This document shows, one piece after another, positions 1 to 14,991 of a DNA stretch of 64,000 nucleotides (the stretch's first letter is position 1; every line of letters begins with the position of its first letter). Made by a program: the position numbers and the translations under genes. The notes under the pieces are model-generated. The model worked only from the letters and a program-made list of their open reading frames with translations. It ran no database searches and was not told the DNA's origin. Source of the DNA: Owenia fusiformis (taxonomy: Eukaryota; Annelida; Polychaeta; Sabellida; Oweniidae); the NCBI GenBank assembly GCA_903813345.2, contig CAIIXF020000011.1:31734166-31798165 (forward strand), given 5' to 3'.

Positions 1-3822
<3,822 letters not shown>

Positions 3823-4132
3823 CTGCATGGAGAAACATTGTCTCATGGTTATGTTATTGAATATAGGGGGGGGGGGGCTGTGAGATGAGCTTCATGCTAA
3901 TATGTTGGGGGTTGGAAGGAGATTGATGTTTGAGAAACAATCTTACAAAGGTCCAGTGGAAAAACTTAAAGATGCCATTTCTTTGTTCTGGGCTATACTG
4001 ATCAAAAACCATTAATAAATAATAAAATATTGTCTTAACTTTTTATATACAATTCTCATCCATTTACAATGCTTCAAGTTTTATACGATCCTTGGATTGT
4101 GAACTCCCCATGAAACGTATTTTGATACATGA

Positions 4133-4294
4133 CAGGCCCGTAGCCAGGATTTGCCAAGGGGGGGTTCAGTTTTCAAAAATTTCCAGAGGGCCCAAATATG
4201 GCTAAAATGACTTGAGAAGTGCTCAAAATGGTGAAAAACTGCATGATTTTGAAAGAATTTTTGGCCCTGCAAACCCCCCCTGGCTACGGGCCTG
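4133..4294. mobile_element. 162-bp MITE with 16-bp perfect terminal inverted repeats
   Basis: The ends are CAGGCCCGTAGCCAGG and its exact reverse complement CCTGGCTACGGGCCTG. It is flanked by a 5-bp direct repeat CATGA (4128-4132 and 4295-4299), read as the target-site duplication. It has no coding capacity. A degraded relative lies at 60711-60882, sharing the internal phrase 'gaaaaactgcatgattt'. The superfamily is not certain from these ends. Confidence 0.85.
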
Positions 4295-4856
4295 CATGAC
4301 AACTATAAATTGGATATTTCAATATCATTTTCCCATCTATCTCCCCTGTATTCTTTCCCCAAACTTGGCTTGTACCTTAAACAGGCCAATTAGAAGTGAA
4401 TAAATCCTAATTATCATAGATATGAATTATAATCCATGGATTTGAATGGCAAGGATTATAAATGGATCTTCAAAACAGAATTGTGATTGATTATAAAATA
4501 ACCTGCATTTAGGTTTTGGATTTGGTTAAGAACTAATTCTAGAATCCGTTAACTTCCTTGAAATATTTGAACAGCATGCATTATTTCTGCAAAAATTCAT
4601 CATTTTCATGTAAAACAAAAATCACAAACTGAGGTGCATGTTGAGTTTATTACAGTGAATACAATATAACAGTTTACACTTTACATGACATAATAAATAA
4701 AATATTGTTTATATCCACACAATCCAGAGTAGCCTGGTGAAGGTAAATCTATACAATAAAGGCTACCTCTGAAGAACTTCTCATAACAGATGAGGTCTCA
4801 TACCCCCATTAGGGTCAAAATGATGATGATATGACAGATATCCTTAGGGGAAAACA

Positions 4857-4992
4857 AGGCATTAACATGCAAAATGTCACAACCTACCATTTGTTACACA
4901 TGCCATTATTTATGACGAATCCTGAACACAGTCCACAAAAAAGTTGAAGACAATCATTCATTATGTCACTACTTGTGGTTGTGACATAATAA
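4857..4992 (+). mobile_element. GTCACCACC hairpin element, copy 1
   Basis: About 136 bp, beginning near 'aaggcattaacatgcaaaatg' and ending 'gtgacataataa'. It belongs to a family with at least nine copies in this window. Common features are a 5' GTCACCACC block, a central TTTGTTACAGA-like block, an AAAAAGTTGGAGA-like block, and a 3' hairpin formed by ATGTCACCAC and GTGGTGACAT. No coding potential. Confidence 0.75.
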
Positions 4993-6049
4993 AGACTGGG
5001 AGAAGAAGCTGTTAATGGAAAGTTAATTATTCCACCTCTTTGTTGACTATTTCTCTTTTGCTTCTTCAAAAATATAGACAATATTCCAAACAGTTTTCCA
5101 AGTTAAATTTGAGGAAACATAACATTTTTTGTATAGATTCGATATAATTTGAACACAATACAAATATTGTTATACCTATGTCTAAATGTAATTTTAATCT
5201 TATTCAAGTGTCTACTTTACATTCTGGTTACCCTGTATTTTCTTAAGTCTTTATTTTCTTAAGGCCTATAAATATTCTGATATTGAAGTCTTGGCCCAAG
5301 TCTTTGGACTCCCCCCACAACTACTATTTAGTGGCGTAAGGTTTTTCTTCTTTAGTTCAGATTAATGCATTAAAACTGCCAAAGTTAAAGATTGGTGACA
5401 GTTTTTTACACAAAATATACAATGAAAAATATGATAAACAAAAAGTGAGTCACACTGGAGCTAAAAGCAATAATACTCACACCGCTGTTTTTTGCAATTT
5501 TCTCAGTGAGCAGGTATTTTGATAAAATACTCAAAAATGAAATAAAAAAAGTTTGAGTTTTAACCCCGCCCCCTACCGATGGGACCAATGTTTGAATTTG
5601 CTAATTTATGATATTGCACTTAAAGGCTTTATCCAGGAGAAGAGGAAATAATGAAATAAACTGTTTAGAGAGACAAGACTGTGGGATTTTTGACAAAAAG
5701 CATTTAACAGACAAAATGATTGGTAATGGATTAGAAGTAGAAACAGTTGTAAAATTCCTCATAATAGGAACTTTTGGTAAAAAAAGAAGTTACTCACTAA
5801 TTTGCCTTTTCCTAATAAAACAGCGCTTATTCTATTACAGTTTATGAAGGAGTGAGAAACTGCAGTCAATATAATTTGTTTGTAAGGATTGTTTTTATAC
5901 CCTTATTGTCACTATATCTTTACAACTTTATCAATATCTGTACCACTTTTTCTGAACTTCTATTATATCTTGACTGGCATTGTATCTTAGAACTGCCATT
6001 AAGTCTAAAATACCATTATATTTGAACTTTGACTATAACCAGACAGTCA

Positions 6050-7180
6050 TTATATCTGGACTGCCACTTTATTCAAAAGGGAACTATTTAGGTATTCTTT
6101 ATATCCACGATGCAACGGAATGTCTATTTTTACACCTCTTGATCGCAGCTTTCCGAGACTAGATTCTGTGATGTCACGGCATTCCTTCACCATGACATAT
6201 TTCAGTTTTTTGGAATATTCCGCCAATTCCATGATCCCATCGTTGCTGACTCTCCAACAGCCTTGCATGTTCACAATGCTTAATCCTGGGCACATATGTG
6301 CCATTTTCTTCACTGCATTATCAGTAAGACCATATATTCTGGCTAACGAGATAAAAGTCAGTTTTCCGCACATCATAACGATCATTTGAACGTCTTCATC
6401 GCTCAAATTCCAGCATCCTTTTATATCCAGTTTTGTTAGGTTCGGGCAATTCATAGCTATAGCGTTCAACCCACTAGTTGTAATCCAGCAGCAGTCACGT
6501 AAGTATAATTGTTCTAAGTTTCTGCACGAGTTTCCGATACGAATCAATGAGGCATTTGTGATACAGGTACATGACGTTAAGTCTATTGTGAGCAATCGAG
6601 AGTTATTCATTATAACAGCAACAAGGACTGAATCTGTGAGCCAATCTTTCGTATTTTTTAAAATAAGCTTCCTCAATGAGCTGTTGCCTTTAGTTACGAG
6701 CTCGAATGCCCTTTTATTGAACTTTAAGTCTTTCGATAAATCCAATGTGCGCATATTAATTAAAAAACCATCCACCATTTCTAAATAGTCACGACTTGTT
6801 GTTCTTAACTTGAAAATTGAACTCATCCGTAGTCGGGGTAAAATGTGCCGAAAAACCACATCTTCCCATGGCAAATCAATGAGACTACTTTGGATATGTT
6901 GATCATCATTTGATTTTAAACATGAAATTTTTTCACAGATTTTATCGTACTGTCCAAGTCCATGAAGATCGTCATCATATTTTCCATCTACTTTTTTCGA
7001 TTTTGATTCAGTTTCAGAAATATTATTAGAGACTATTGATGCCTGACCCTGTGTCACATCTGCAAGACATAAACCCAAGAATTAATGTTATGCATTTTAA
7101 TCGAAAATAAAGCCTCAAGTCCACACCGGAATAGCCTGACAATGGTAAAGTCAGATACCGTTGCCACAAATGGCGGACAT
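6050..7180 (-). CDS. FBXL15: FBXL15-like F-box and leucine-rich-repeat protein
   Basis: Substrate receptor of an SCF ubiquitin ligase. In vertebrates FBXL15 targets SMURF1 and so tunes BMP signalling; that role is only inferred here. The main exon, 6050-7059, is open for 336 codons. It has an F-box starting LIDLPWEDV (about residues 66-106), then degenerate cysteine-rich LRRs to about residue 325 (motifs such as LDIKGCWNLSDEDV). The C-terminus SRGVKIDI matches the RGVDIDV of vertebrate FBXL15. There is no ATG before the F-box in this exon, and it begins at an acceptor (tttatgtcttgcag). A 22-nt first exon at 7159-7180 (MSAICGN plus one base, donor GTATCT) joins in phase across a 99-bp intron, giving 343 residues against about 300 in human. 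That first exon is a prediction. It is also duplicated in inverted orientation at 7577-7648. Confidence 0.8.
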
Positions 7181-7648
7181 AACCGTCGCTTCAACTGTTT
7201 AATCACTTGTTCCTCATTTCATAGATTTTATCGTCGCAAATTCTGTACGTGTATTAAACTCTTTTGATGATGTTTCATATGAAATCCCAATTTCGATCAA
7301 ATTGGGTCATGAATCGCCACAATATAGCGTCTTCGATATCGACAATAACAACGGGATATCTGAATATGAATAGTTTAGAATGACAACAGCATATGGTAAT
7401 TACAGTGTCCGTTGTCCCGTATCTCATTTTGATCGGTTAAATTAAAGACTTTATTGCGATGGTAGAACATTATTAACTGTACAAAGAATGAAAGAGTATA
7501 AAGACACTTTGATTGTTTTTCCAAAGGAATTTTAAAGTCTAGGTGCTCTATTAAACAAACAGTTCATGAAAATCTAATTGAAGCGACAGTTATGTCCGCC
7601 ATTTGTGACAACGGTATCTGACTTTACCGTTGTCAGGCTATTCCGGTA
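7125..7648. repeat. 72-bp inverted repeat around the predicted FBXL15 first exon
   Basis: The left arm 7125-7195 and right arm 7577-7648 are reverse complements with about four differences, separated by roughly 380 bp. Each arm holds the ATG of the predicted FBXL15 first exon and its GTATCT donor: the left arm on the minus strand, the right arm as a mirror copy on the plus strand (ATGTCCGCCATTTGT at about 7591). Either this is an inverted duplication of a first exon, or the arms are a small foldback element that supplied the exon. No target duplication was seen. Confidence 0.75.
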
Positions 7649-9214
7649 TGAAATCTCTGTTCCCCTTCCTCGCTTCTTTAAGCAGAATGTGTCTATGTTA
7701 TGAGGGGAAGGGGGCACTAGAGCTTGCAAATAATTTTTAACAACAACATCAATGCCTACATTTATGTTTCACAGATGTTCAAGCTGTCTTAATTCAGGTC
7801 CTCACAGGACTGCACATTGACACCCTGTATCACAGTCTACTTAAGTGTTTCATTAGGTCCTTTGTAACATGTTCATTTTTCTGGCTTGAGAGATGATCAC
7901 ATGGTTTAAAACATAATGTACGCATGAAGGATTGAACCTTTAAATGCCACGTTAAGACTGATGATTCAAAGTTTTATAAGATCTTTTTCATTCAGCTCAT
8001 CTTTATTTCAATAAACCAGAAGTAAATTTTCAAGTTGATAACTGATCATTTCGAGGTGATATCTTTTTATGAAGTGGGAAGTCAAAACAATTTTTTAATG
8101 AAATTATAGTAATCATTCGAAGATTATCAAGAAGCATTTAAAATCAAGTCCAAAGCAGAGTTTGAAATAAAGTGAATCAGTTATGCAAAGATATCAGTGA
8201 CACACTTCCAGTTTTATGACAGATTTAAATCTTGATTCTATTGAATGTTATTTATTTGACGGATAACTGCTACATATAGATCTACATATAAATCAAAAAA
8301 TAGGTAGTGTAAAGAATCAAACTGCAATATTACAGTAATCAAATTATAAACCATAGACCAATAAATTTCTGTTTAAACCGCCATTTTGATTTCTAACTAG
8401 AAAATGACAACTACGGTATAAAGACAAGTCATGATCGACACAGAAGCAGATGATAACTTACAGACTTTCGAAAATGGAGTATGGAGATGTAGGGAACATT
8501 TGAAGGTATGAGGTAAGCAGCTGAATTCAGTATTCAGTTTCAGCTGTTACAATCACTATACTCTGCGAACAAAGGCTATCCCACAGTGAGCACCATCAAT
8601 CTTCATTATTCAGTTATAAAACTGAAGGTGCGGTTACTCTTTTGACTTCCGGTTTGGACTCCCGTTTTTGTTTGGTCATAATCACTGAGTTTGTGTACAT
8701 TTCACCTTATTTTTTAACTTCAGTTGAGTCTCAATACTCTTAGCATTATTTTGATACTCAAAATATGGTCAGAATCACTTGCAAATCGCAGATATTTAAC
8801 CACAAACTTCTTATTTTTTTAGGCCAAAACTCCACTCATGGACATGACCTCATATCTATTTATAGATCGCCGAGAAATGTTAGAGAAAAATTTTCTGACA
8901 AGTTACAAAAATATGAACGTTGAATAAACATAAAATATCACTGATCAAATGGCATGAGAAAAAAATTATTTAGAATTTTCTTTTTTTTTTAAGTTACCAG
9001 ACTTCATTATGTTATGTTAGATATTAAAGATAGATGGTGCTGACTATGGGCTATCCTATCATTTTACATGTACATGTATGAAACATGTTTGCCAGAATGG
9101 AAACTGTACTGGTATACCGACACCTAATTGAGATGACAGGCACTGGTACATTTATGATAGTAAGCTGAAGTTTGGTTTTATTCTTGTGACCCTTTGACAA
9201 AAGTAATACCATCA
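7649..9214. other. Intergenic region with possible 5' leader of the SOCS-box gene
   Basis: No coding exon recognised. A possible untranslated plus-strand exon ends near 8505 at the donor-like 'aacatttgaag^gtatgag'. It could splice to the acceptor at 10949 in front of the SOCS-box gene. Nothing else could be supported. Confidence 0.3.
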
Positions 9215-10033
9215 TCATAGGCCAAGGGAAAAGTAATAGTAAGCTGTATATAGAAGAGACAGGTAAACAATTAGGATTGAAAATTTTTTCAAAAACTTGC
9301 CGTCTTGGTACGAGTTCTCCTTACTGGTATCGAGTCGTACCACCAAATCTCCCAAGAATCTTCTCCAAAGTGTTTTCGAAACGTATATTGTTGAATATTT
9401 CAAATCTATATCCTAACTCTTCGATAAGACTGCATAAAAAAACACCAACTGTACGAACCTGCAATTGCCCGGCAAGTTGAAACTTCCGGATACATGGAAA
9501 GATTGAATCTTGTAACGATTGATTTGATTGGTTGTAATTAGAAGTTTAAAATTCCAAGAAAAATGTTAATTTCACCATTTAAATTGGGTTTTAAAAGATA
9601 TTATATGAAACAGATGTTTTGATAAATAATTATTAAGTACACCTTTTATAGTTTTGTACACTTTAATTGATTGTTATTTCTAGAATATGAATTACATTTT
9701 AGACAACCAGATAGGTGTCACTGGCGGCGGTTATCAGGAACCAATCAAATTCCTTGTTTCAAACTTCCATTTACACGGAAATCCGGGTAACTTGCCAGAC
9801 AATTGTAGGTTTTCAGAATATCTCGCCTCAAGACGGCTTTATTCACTCTATATCACTTTGAATTGGGTTGATTCATAGGTAAGAATTGCGAACTATCAAT
9901 TTTGGATCAACTCTGCATTTTTTTTGAAAATTATACACAAATAATGTTAAAATCGCCATGTTAACAAGTGGCCTAAATCCTAGTTGTTCACCTGTCTCTT
10001 CTATATACGGCTTACTTTACCCTTGGCCTATGA
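9215..10033. mobile_element. Foldback (long-inverted-repeat) element, about 820 bp
   Basis: The outer arms pair closely: 'tcataggccaaggg' and the following 'gtatatagaagagacaggt' on the left are mirrored by 'acctgtctcttctatatac' and 'cccttggcctatga' on the right. Pairing continues with gaps deep inside, for example around 9470-9530 against 9740-9800. No transposase frame is present. It may lie in a 5' intron of the SOCS-box gene. No clear target duplication was found. Confidence 0.7.
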
Positions 10034-10949
10034 CCATCATCAAACCATGTGTTTTTATTTTTAGATAATTTTTTTTAGAAATGAAATGAAAATGAAGAAA
10101 TGAACAACTTATCCCACGCAAATACTTATCAAAATAGATAAGGTACAATCTGAGTATATCCTCAAATGAATTATATCTAAATAAGATCATTTGAAACGTT
10201 ACAAAAGCATCAAAATAAATTAAAGGTATCCCTTACCAATTGCTGCCATTTTCTAATTATTACAGTTCGGCAAACGAGATGACCTTCACCTTTGACCTTA
10301 AAATGTCAACAACAAGATGGCATCAATGTTGCACCAGAATTTTGTGAAATATACATATTTACTGCCTGAAAATATCAATAATCTGATATGGAATCTGGGG
10401 ATGAATACTCATAGTACAACTTACAAAACCATATGGAGAAAATGAACAGGTGGGCTACCTATAATTTATCAGAAATGATTGCATAATTTATTTCTGTAGC
10501 CTAGTCTACTGATAGATTGAAAGTGAAACTGAAATGTAGATCTTGTGGAGGAGTACTGTTTCTGTGTAGTCTGCTATATTGAATTCAGTGCAGTTCTGAA
10601 TACATTGTTATCTTGAATTCACGATCACATCCACATGCACATTCTTGTGCGTTGCGTTACTTTTATGAGAAGTAGGCCACCACGGGAACACGAGTTGAAC
10701 GAATCAAAAAACGAGTGTTCAGGGGGATCTGGTGAGTTCTCCCCCAGAAGATTTTGAAATTTGGTTGTAAACGGAGCGTATTTGCAACCATCTGGTACAC
10801 AGGCATACCAGGCGTATCGGGCGCTACGCCCATGGTAGTTGTGCATTCATTTTTTTGGGCATGAGGTACACAGTTGTTCATAAAATAGGAGGAGACAATG
10901 ACACATGTTTTATTCATATATATTTTGATTTTTTCAATTTTATTTTCAG
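10034..10949. other. Probable 5' intron or leader of the SOCS-box gene
   Basis: A possible exon runs from the acceptor at 10265 ('attattacag') to a donor-like 'atgaacag^gtgggc' near 10450. It holds only a 42-codon open frame starting ATGGCATCAATG and ending in TGA. I see no coding homology. The rest is AT-rich. Confidence 0.25.
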
Positions 10950-10977
10950 GTTCCAAGATCAGGCCTGTTCCCTGGAG

Positions 10978-12270
10978 ATGCCATCACGAAGAATAGTATG
11001 GCCTCAATGCACGCAGGGAAGGACATTTTCTCCTGGTGTATTGGGCCCCAATAAAGTGAACAATCGCTTCATGACCTGGGATGAAATCATTAAAAAGTCT
11101 TCCACAGTCACAACAGTTACTTACAAAACATTTCTTCCACCAGAACTCAAAGACACCAGAATCATTGGTCAGCCTGTTTGCATTGGTTGCCATGGAAACA
11201 TCTTTATTTTCCAGTATTTCTATTTACTTACCAATCAAAAGAAGACAATCAAATCCTTCCGATTGAACTTTTTATTCATAGATGCTGATAAGGAAGTTTC
11301 GCATTGTTTTACTGATCATCAGTATCTCCAGCCGTCAACTTTGAAAAACGAGCCATTGTATTGTTTAATCAGTCCAGGTCTCCATTTTGTGCTGTTCCGT
11401 TTACCCTATAATGTCTTGAAGGCAAATAAATGGGCATCTGTGCAGATTTCTCAAATACATAAAGATGGCGACACTTACACAATAGATGACATGGTCAATG
11501 CGCACATTTCATATCGGGACAGACGTACACAAGAAGTGATTTTCCATCCTAAGTATGAAAACCGTGTGGTCATTATTACACCTGATTATTATGCAACATC
11601 GGCAAACATTCAAATATTTGAACATGAAATATATGAAGGAGTCCTCAAGAAAAACCCACTGAATGCTATAGAGGAGCACTCTATTCGTTTAATTGATGAT
11701 AGAAACCTCGGAATTTTAGAATGCGCATCACAGCTTATGGAAGCACAACCAGATGTAATTCAAAGGGAAAATAGAACTCAAAGACTCACATCTACATTTT
11801 CAAAATCAGGAAATTTTCTGATTGTGTCAATGCAGGTTCTTTTAACAGAACGAACATACCACCATGAGAAAACTCTCCGGCAACTACACACTTTTTTCAT
11901 TGATTCTGAAAATTACACCCTTGCAAAATGGCATAAAATAAACCTTGAGAGCCCTCTATCACCACAAAATGGTTTCATCTGTACGCAGAATGATTCAAAT
12001 CTTGAAATATACCTGACGGACTCGAGCTCTTCACAGATACGATCAACATTGTCCGTGAAACTTCCTGTACGAATCTCTCTTATGGAATCATGTAGGGCTA
12101 GTATATTAAAACAAGTTCATCCCACTGACGTGCCAAACCTCAACTTGCCAACAAAACTTGTGCGTTATTTGCAGTTTGATGATGGATTGTGCTCCCATTG
12201 TCAGGACCAGGCAAAAAGTCACCGTTTAATCACATTTTCAGAGTTGATAAAAAGTCAAAGTGAAGCATAA
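10978..12270 (+). CDS. Unrecognised protein with C-terminal SOCS box (candidate cullin-5 ligase receptor)
   Basis: Intronless coding region of 430 residues. The exon begins at the acceptor 'tattttcag' (exon base 10950), and the first ATG after it, 10978 (MPSRRIVWPQ), is taken as the start. Residues 367-376, SLMESCRASI, fit the BC-box consensus (S/T/P)LxxxCxxx-aliphatic that binds elongin C. It is followed by PNLNLPTKLVRYLQF, which fits the cullin-5 box (LPxxL..YL). The first 350 residues alternate short hydrophobic strands with loops (FIFQYFYLL, HFVLFRLP, RVVIITPDY, NFLIVSMQVLL), which suggests a beta-propeller, though no WD signature is visible. I cannot name an orthologue. By analogy with WSB, SPSB and ASB proteins it would present a substrate to an elongin BC/CUL5/RBX2 ubiquitin ligase; the substrate is unknown. 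A short tail with CSHC follows the SOCS box. Confidence 0.75.
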   Translation: MPSRRIVWPQCTQGRTFSPGVLGPNKVNNRFMTWDEIIKKSSTVTTVTYKTFLPPELKDTRIIGQPVCIGCHGNIFIFQYFYLLTNQKKTIKSFRLNFLFIDADKEVSHCFTDHQYLQPSTLKNEPLYCLISPGLHFVLFRLPYNVLKANKWASVQISQIHKDGDTYTIDDMVNAHISYRDRRTQEVIFHPKYENRVVIITPDYYATSANIQIFEHEIYEGVLKKNPLNAIEEHSIRLIDDRNLGILECASQLMEAQPDVIQRENRTQRLTSTFSKSGNFLIVSMQVLLTERTYHHEKTLRQLHTFFIDSENYTLAKWHKINLESPLSPQNGFICTQNDSNLEIYLTDSSSSQIRSTLSVKLPVRISLMESCRASILKQVHPTDVPNLNLPTKLVRYLQFDDGLCSHCQDQAKSHRLITFSELIKSQSEA

Positions 12271-12383
12271 TGTGTGGATTGTGATATTTTACCTCCTGAT
12301 TTCTTGGCTTATTTTGGTTTTGTAACTGGATCATTGATTAATACTGTGTTTATGGGAGAATATCTATCAAGATAATAGATACA

Positions 12384-12507
12384 AGGCATTAACATGCGAG
12401 ATGCCACTACCTGCCATTTACAGACACTGAACGCCAACTGCTCTATACCATTCACAAAAGTTGAAGATCGTAACAATATGTCAACACTTGTGGTGGTAAC
12501 ATAATAA
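12384..12507 (+). mobile_element. GTCACCACC hairpin element, copy 2
   Basis: Begins 'caaggcattaacatgcgaga' and ends 'gtggtggtaacataataa', just after the SOCS-box gene stop and so possibly in its 3'UTR. It is more diverged than the other copies (GCCACTACC in place of GTCACCACC). Confidence 0.65.
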
Positions 12508-13017
12508 GCAGGTTGTGGTCGTAAGGTTAGGATAATGTTCAGTGAGTTTACTTCAGAACAGTGGACTATTTCAGCATCTATAGGAAAAAAATAACATGAC
12601 ATTAACAATTTTCACCAGGTACGTTGTAACTAAGCCCATACAAAACAGGATACTCCAACCCAAATAATATTGTCTTTAATTGACTGCTGGTATGGCTAAA
12701 GGTATGATTGATGATATCTTGTGTATGTTCTAAAGTTCCTGTAAGTTTCTTTAATCATCACTGTCTGACACTCACAATTTCACACAACTTAAGTTGATTT
12801 GTGCCAAATTGCATACTGTAGAATGAGTGTTGCCAGCAGTTTTAATGAGTTGCATTTTGGAGTAACCCTAAGAAATTCAAGGTAGCCTACTCAATAGATC
12901 CTTTTCACTTTTGGGAAATTAAATTCTTGAGGGCCTTATTGGGTATAACAAACCAAAAGTGGTTTAAACTTTATATGGGGCCTTCAATCTTGTTAATGGT
13001 CCAGTCTTATTTGCAGT

Positions 13018-13023
13018 AATAAA
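13018..13023 (+). promoter_or_regulatory. Candidate poly(A) signal of the SOCS-box gene
   Basis: The first plain AATAAA downstream of the SOCS-box stop codon, about 750 nt away. Such hexamers are common in AT-rich DNA, so this is weak. Confidence 0.25.
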
Positions 13024-14930
13024 AGCTGATGTAGAAATCAAATCGCAAGTAATGAATGTTGTGTTATCTCGAACATTCCTTTAGCACCATCAGTATCAAA
13101 CAAATGTACTTGTCATGTATATGTAAACTATAATGTAGGTTATCTCAAGTGACATGTAGTTGACTTGCTAAGACATTTTTATGTAGCCTTGCCTATCTAA
13201 TAAGGTAACTCAAATCTTGGCAATGGATTTTGAAAATCTGGTTACCTCTTTTAGTCTGTACATGTACTTTGAATAAGCTACTGACAAAACAGAAATAACA
13301 CAATAACAATCTGATTCATGGTGTGCAATTTTCAGGATTTATTTAAATTCATTTTGGATTCTGATTTTAACAGCACCTGATATAAGCTCCCTCTGTCCAT
13401 TCTCTTGGAAGTATATTAAATATAACAATTAAACCTGTGAATCAAACTCCTAAATTGGCAATTAATTAATCTTGGGAGACGACCCTGTACTGCAGAATCA
13501 TTTTAAGACCTGTTGTACAGATACCACTGCTCAGACAGGTTTTACTGTGGGTACCACAGGCCTTAGTAATAATAATAACTAGAAATGATTTCATCAATAG
13601 GAAATTACCTGGACAGAGGGTCGTAATGTTCTTCCTATAAAAATATGTCATAGCGGTTGTCCAGTTCCTCTCTGTTCTAGAATAAGAAATTGTGATATCC
13701 TTTCAAAGGTTCACATTTTTTAATTCCAATACACAAATAAAGTACTTTTTTTAATATATTGGCATTTTGCAATAAATGTCCTACTTTTTGCAGGAATAAT
13801 TCTGACTGCAGCTTAAAAATTCGAAACATGCAAAATTGCAACCATCATGACATTATTTTATAGGTTGACACCTGAAATCTTCATTCATTTGAGATCAATG
13901 TGATTGACAGATTCTAGCACTGAGTCAATGTCGACTTTTAAATTGGTGTTTGAAGTTTCCAAAGCAGGTTTACCAATACCATGCACCTCCAATGGATTCT
14001 CACTCCAGAAAATAAGAGAATGTGACACTACGTGTAATGCTAGATGGTTGAACACCTCCTTTGGCAATGACAATTGTAGATTACAATAATCTATAGAATT
14101 AAGTTACTGTCCAGCATTTTTTCTAAAAATGAGACTCCAGTCAAATTCTGCATGTCCTAAACCAAAAAAGTCGACATTGAGCAACAGTTAGGCGAACCGA
14201 AAGCAAAATGTTCATTATAATTTCATTTCATTCATTTATTGCACATGAAAGTAGATACCAGGGCTTTAAATGTTAACATTTGATTGTTCTGTTGTTTTTT
14301 ATCAGAAGAGGAGCTATTATTCTTTAGCCCCAGTTCTCTTATATCCATCTCTTCCCATTTAACACGATTGGACAGGTCTCTTTTTCTTAAATAATGTGCA
14401 CTTAAATAATTTTCTCTAGCATTATATTAAGAATTGTTCATTTAGGACACATTCAAGATGTCTCAATCAATGGCACATATTGAACATTGCCTAACTTTTA
14501 AATGAATTTTCGGGTTCGTGACCCCAAGAAAAAAGGGACCTGTCAAATAGTGATTACAGCCAAAGGAATAATATTGAGCACTAATGTCACACACATCATT
14601 TAAAAATATTTCAATTTTTTTTGCGAACAAGACACATACAAATATCTGAGATTTTACCACCATGAACGTCCTGAATCTTCGCATATCAAAAAATAATATA
14701 TAAATTTAAAAGGCTGAAATCAAAGTATAATTTCTAAATAAGGATTTCAAAATTCAAATTCATTCACTGTCAAATTGAACTAAATACAACTGTCAAAACA
14801 AAATCATTCATATATTACAAAATAAGTATCCATGCTAAAATATTATATACTTTTAGGACACTTTATATTGTTTTTTTTATTATTTTATAATGCAAGCATT
14901 TTTATTATAAGTTGCCACTGAAGACGTTAC

Positions 14931-14991
14931 GATACAAGGTGTCTCAGACATTTTTCATATTTCCTTGCTTAATTTTGAGACACCATGTATC
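14931..14991 (-). repeat. Hairpin in the probable CSDE1 3'UTR
   Basis: GATACAAGGTGTCTCA (14931-14946) pairs with TGAGACACCATGTATC (14976-14991): 16 bp with one mismatch and a loop of about 29 nt. The stem is shorter than a typical pre-miRNA. If the CSDE1 3'UTR extends this far, it is a transcribed RNA hairpin. Confidence 0.5.

Larger units (their letters stand above)
3823..6049. other. Intergenic or 5' PRMT3 region
   Basis: No convincing coding exon. A first PRMT3 exon should lie here on the minus strand, but I could not pick it out. The stretch holds two short mobile elements (4133-4294 and 4857-4992), listed separately, and otherwise AT-rich sequence. Confidence 0.5.

Noticed and set aside
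6050-7078. FBXL15 as a single-exon gene starting at 7078
   Set aside because: The codon at 7078 is TTG, and a clear acceptor follows at 7060. A spliced first exon is needed.
10279-10450. 42-codon frame starting at ATGGCATCAATG as a separate gene
   Set aside because: It is short, has a stop before the nearest donor and shows no recognisable motif.
10855-10977. N-terminal extension of the SOCS-box frame to base 10855
   Set aside because: A good acceptor (tattttcag) lies inside it at 10949, and the extension reads like intron translated by chance. The ATG at 10978 is preferred.
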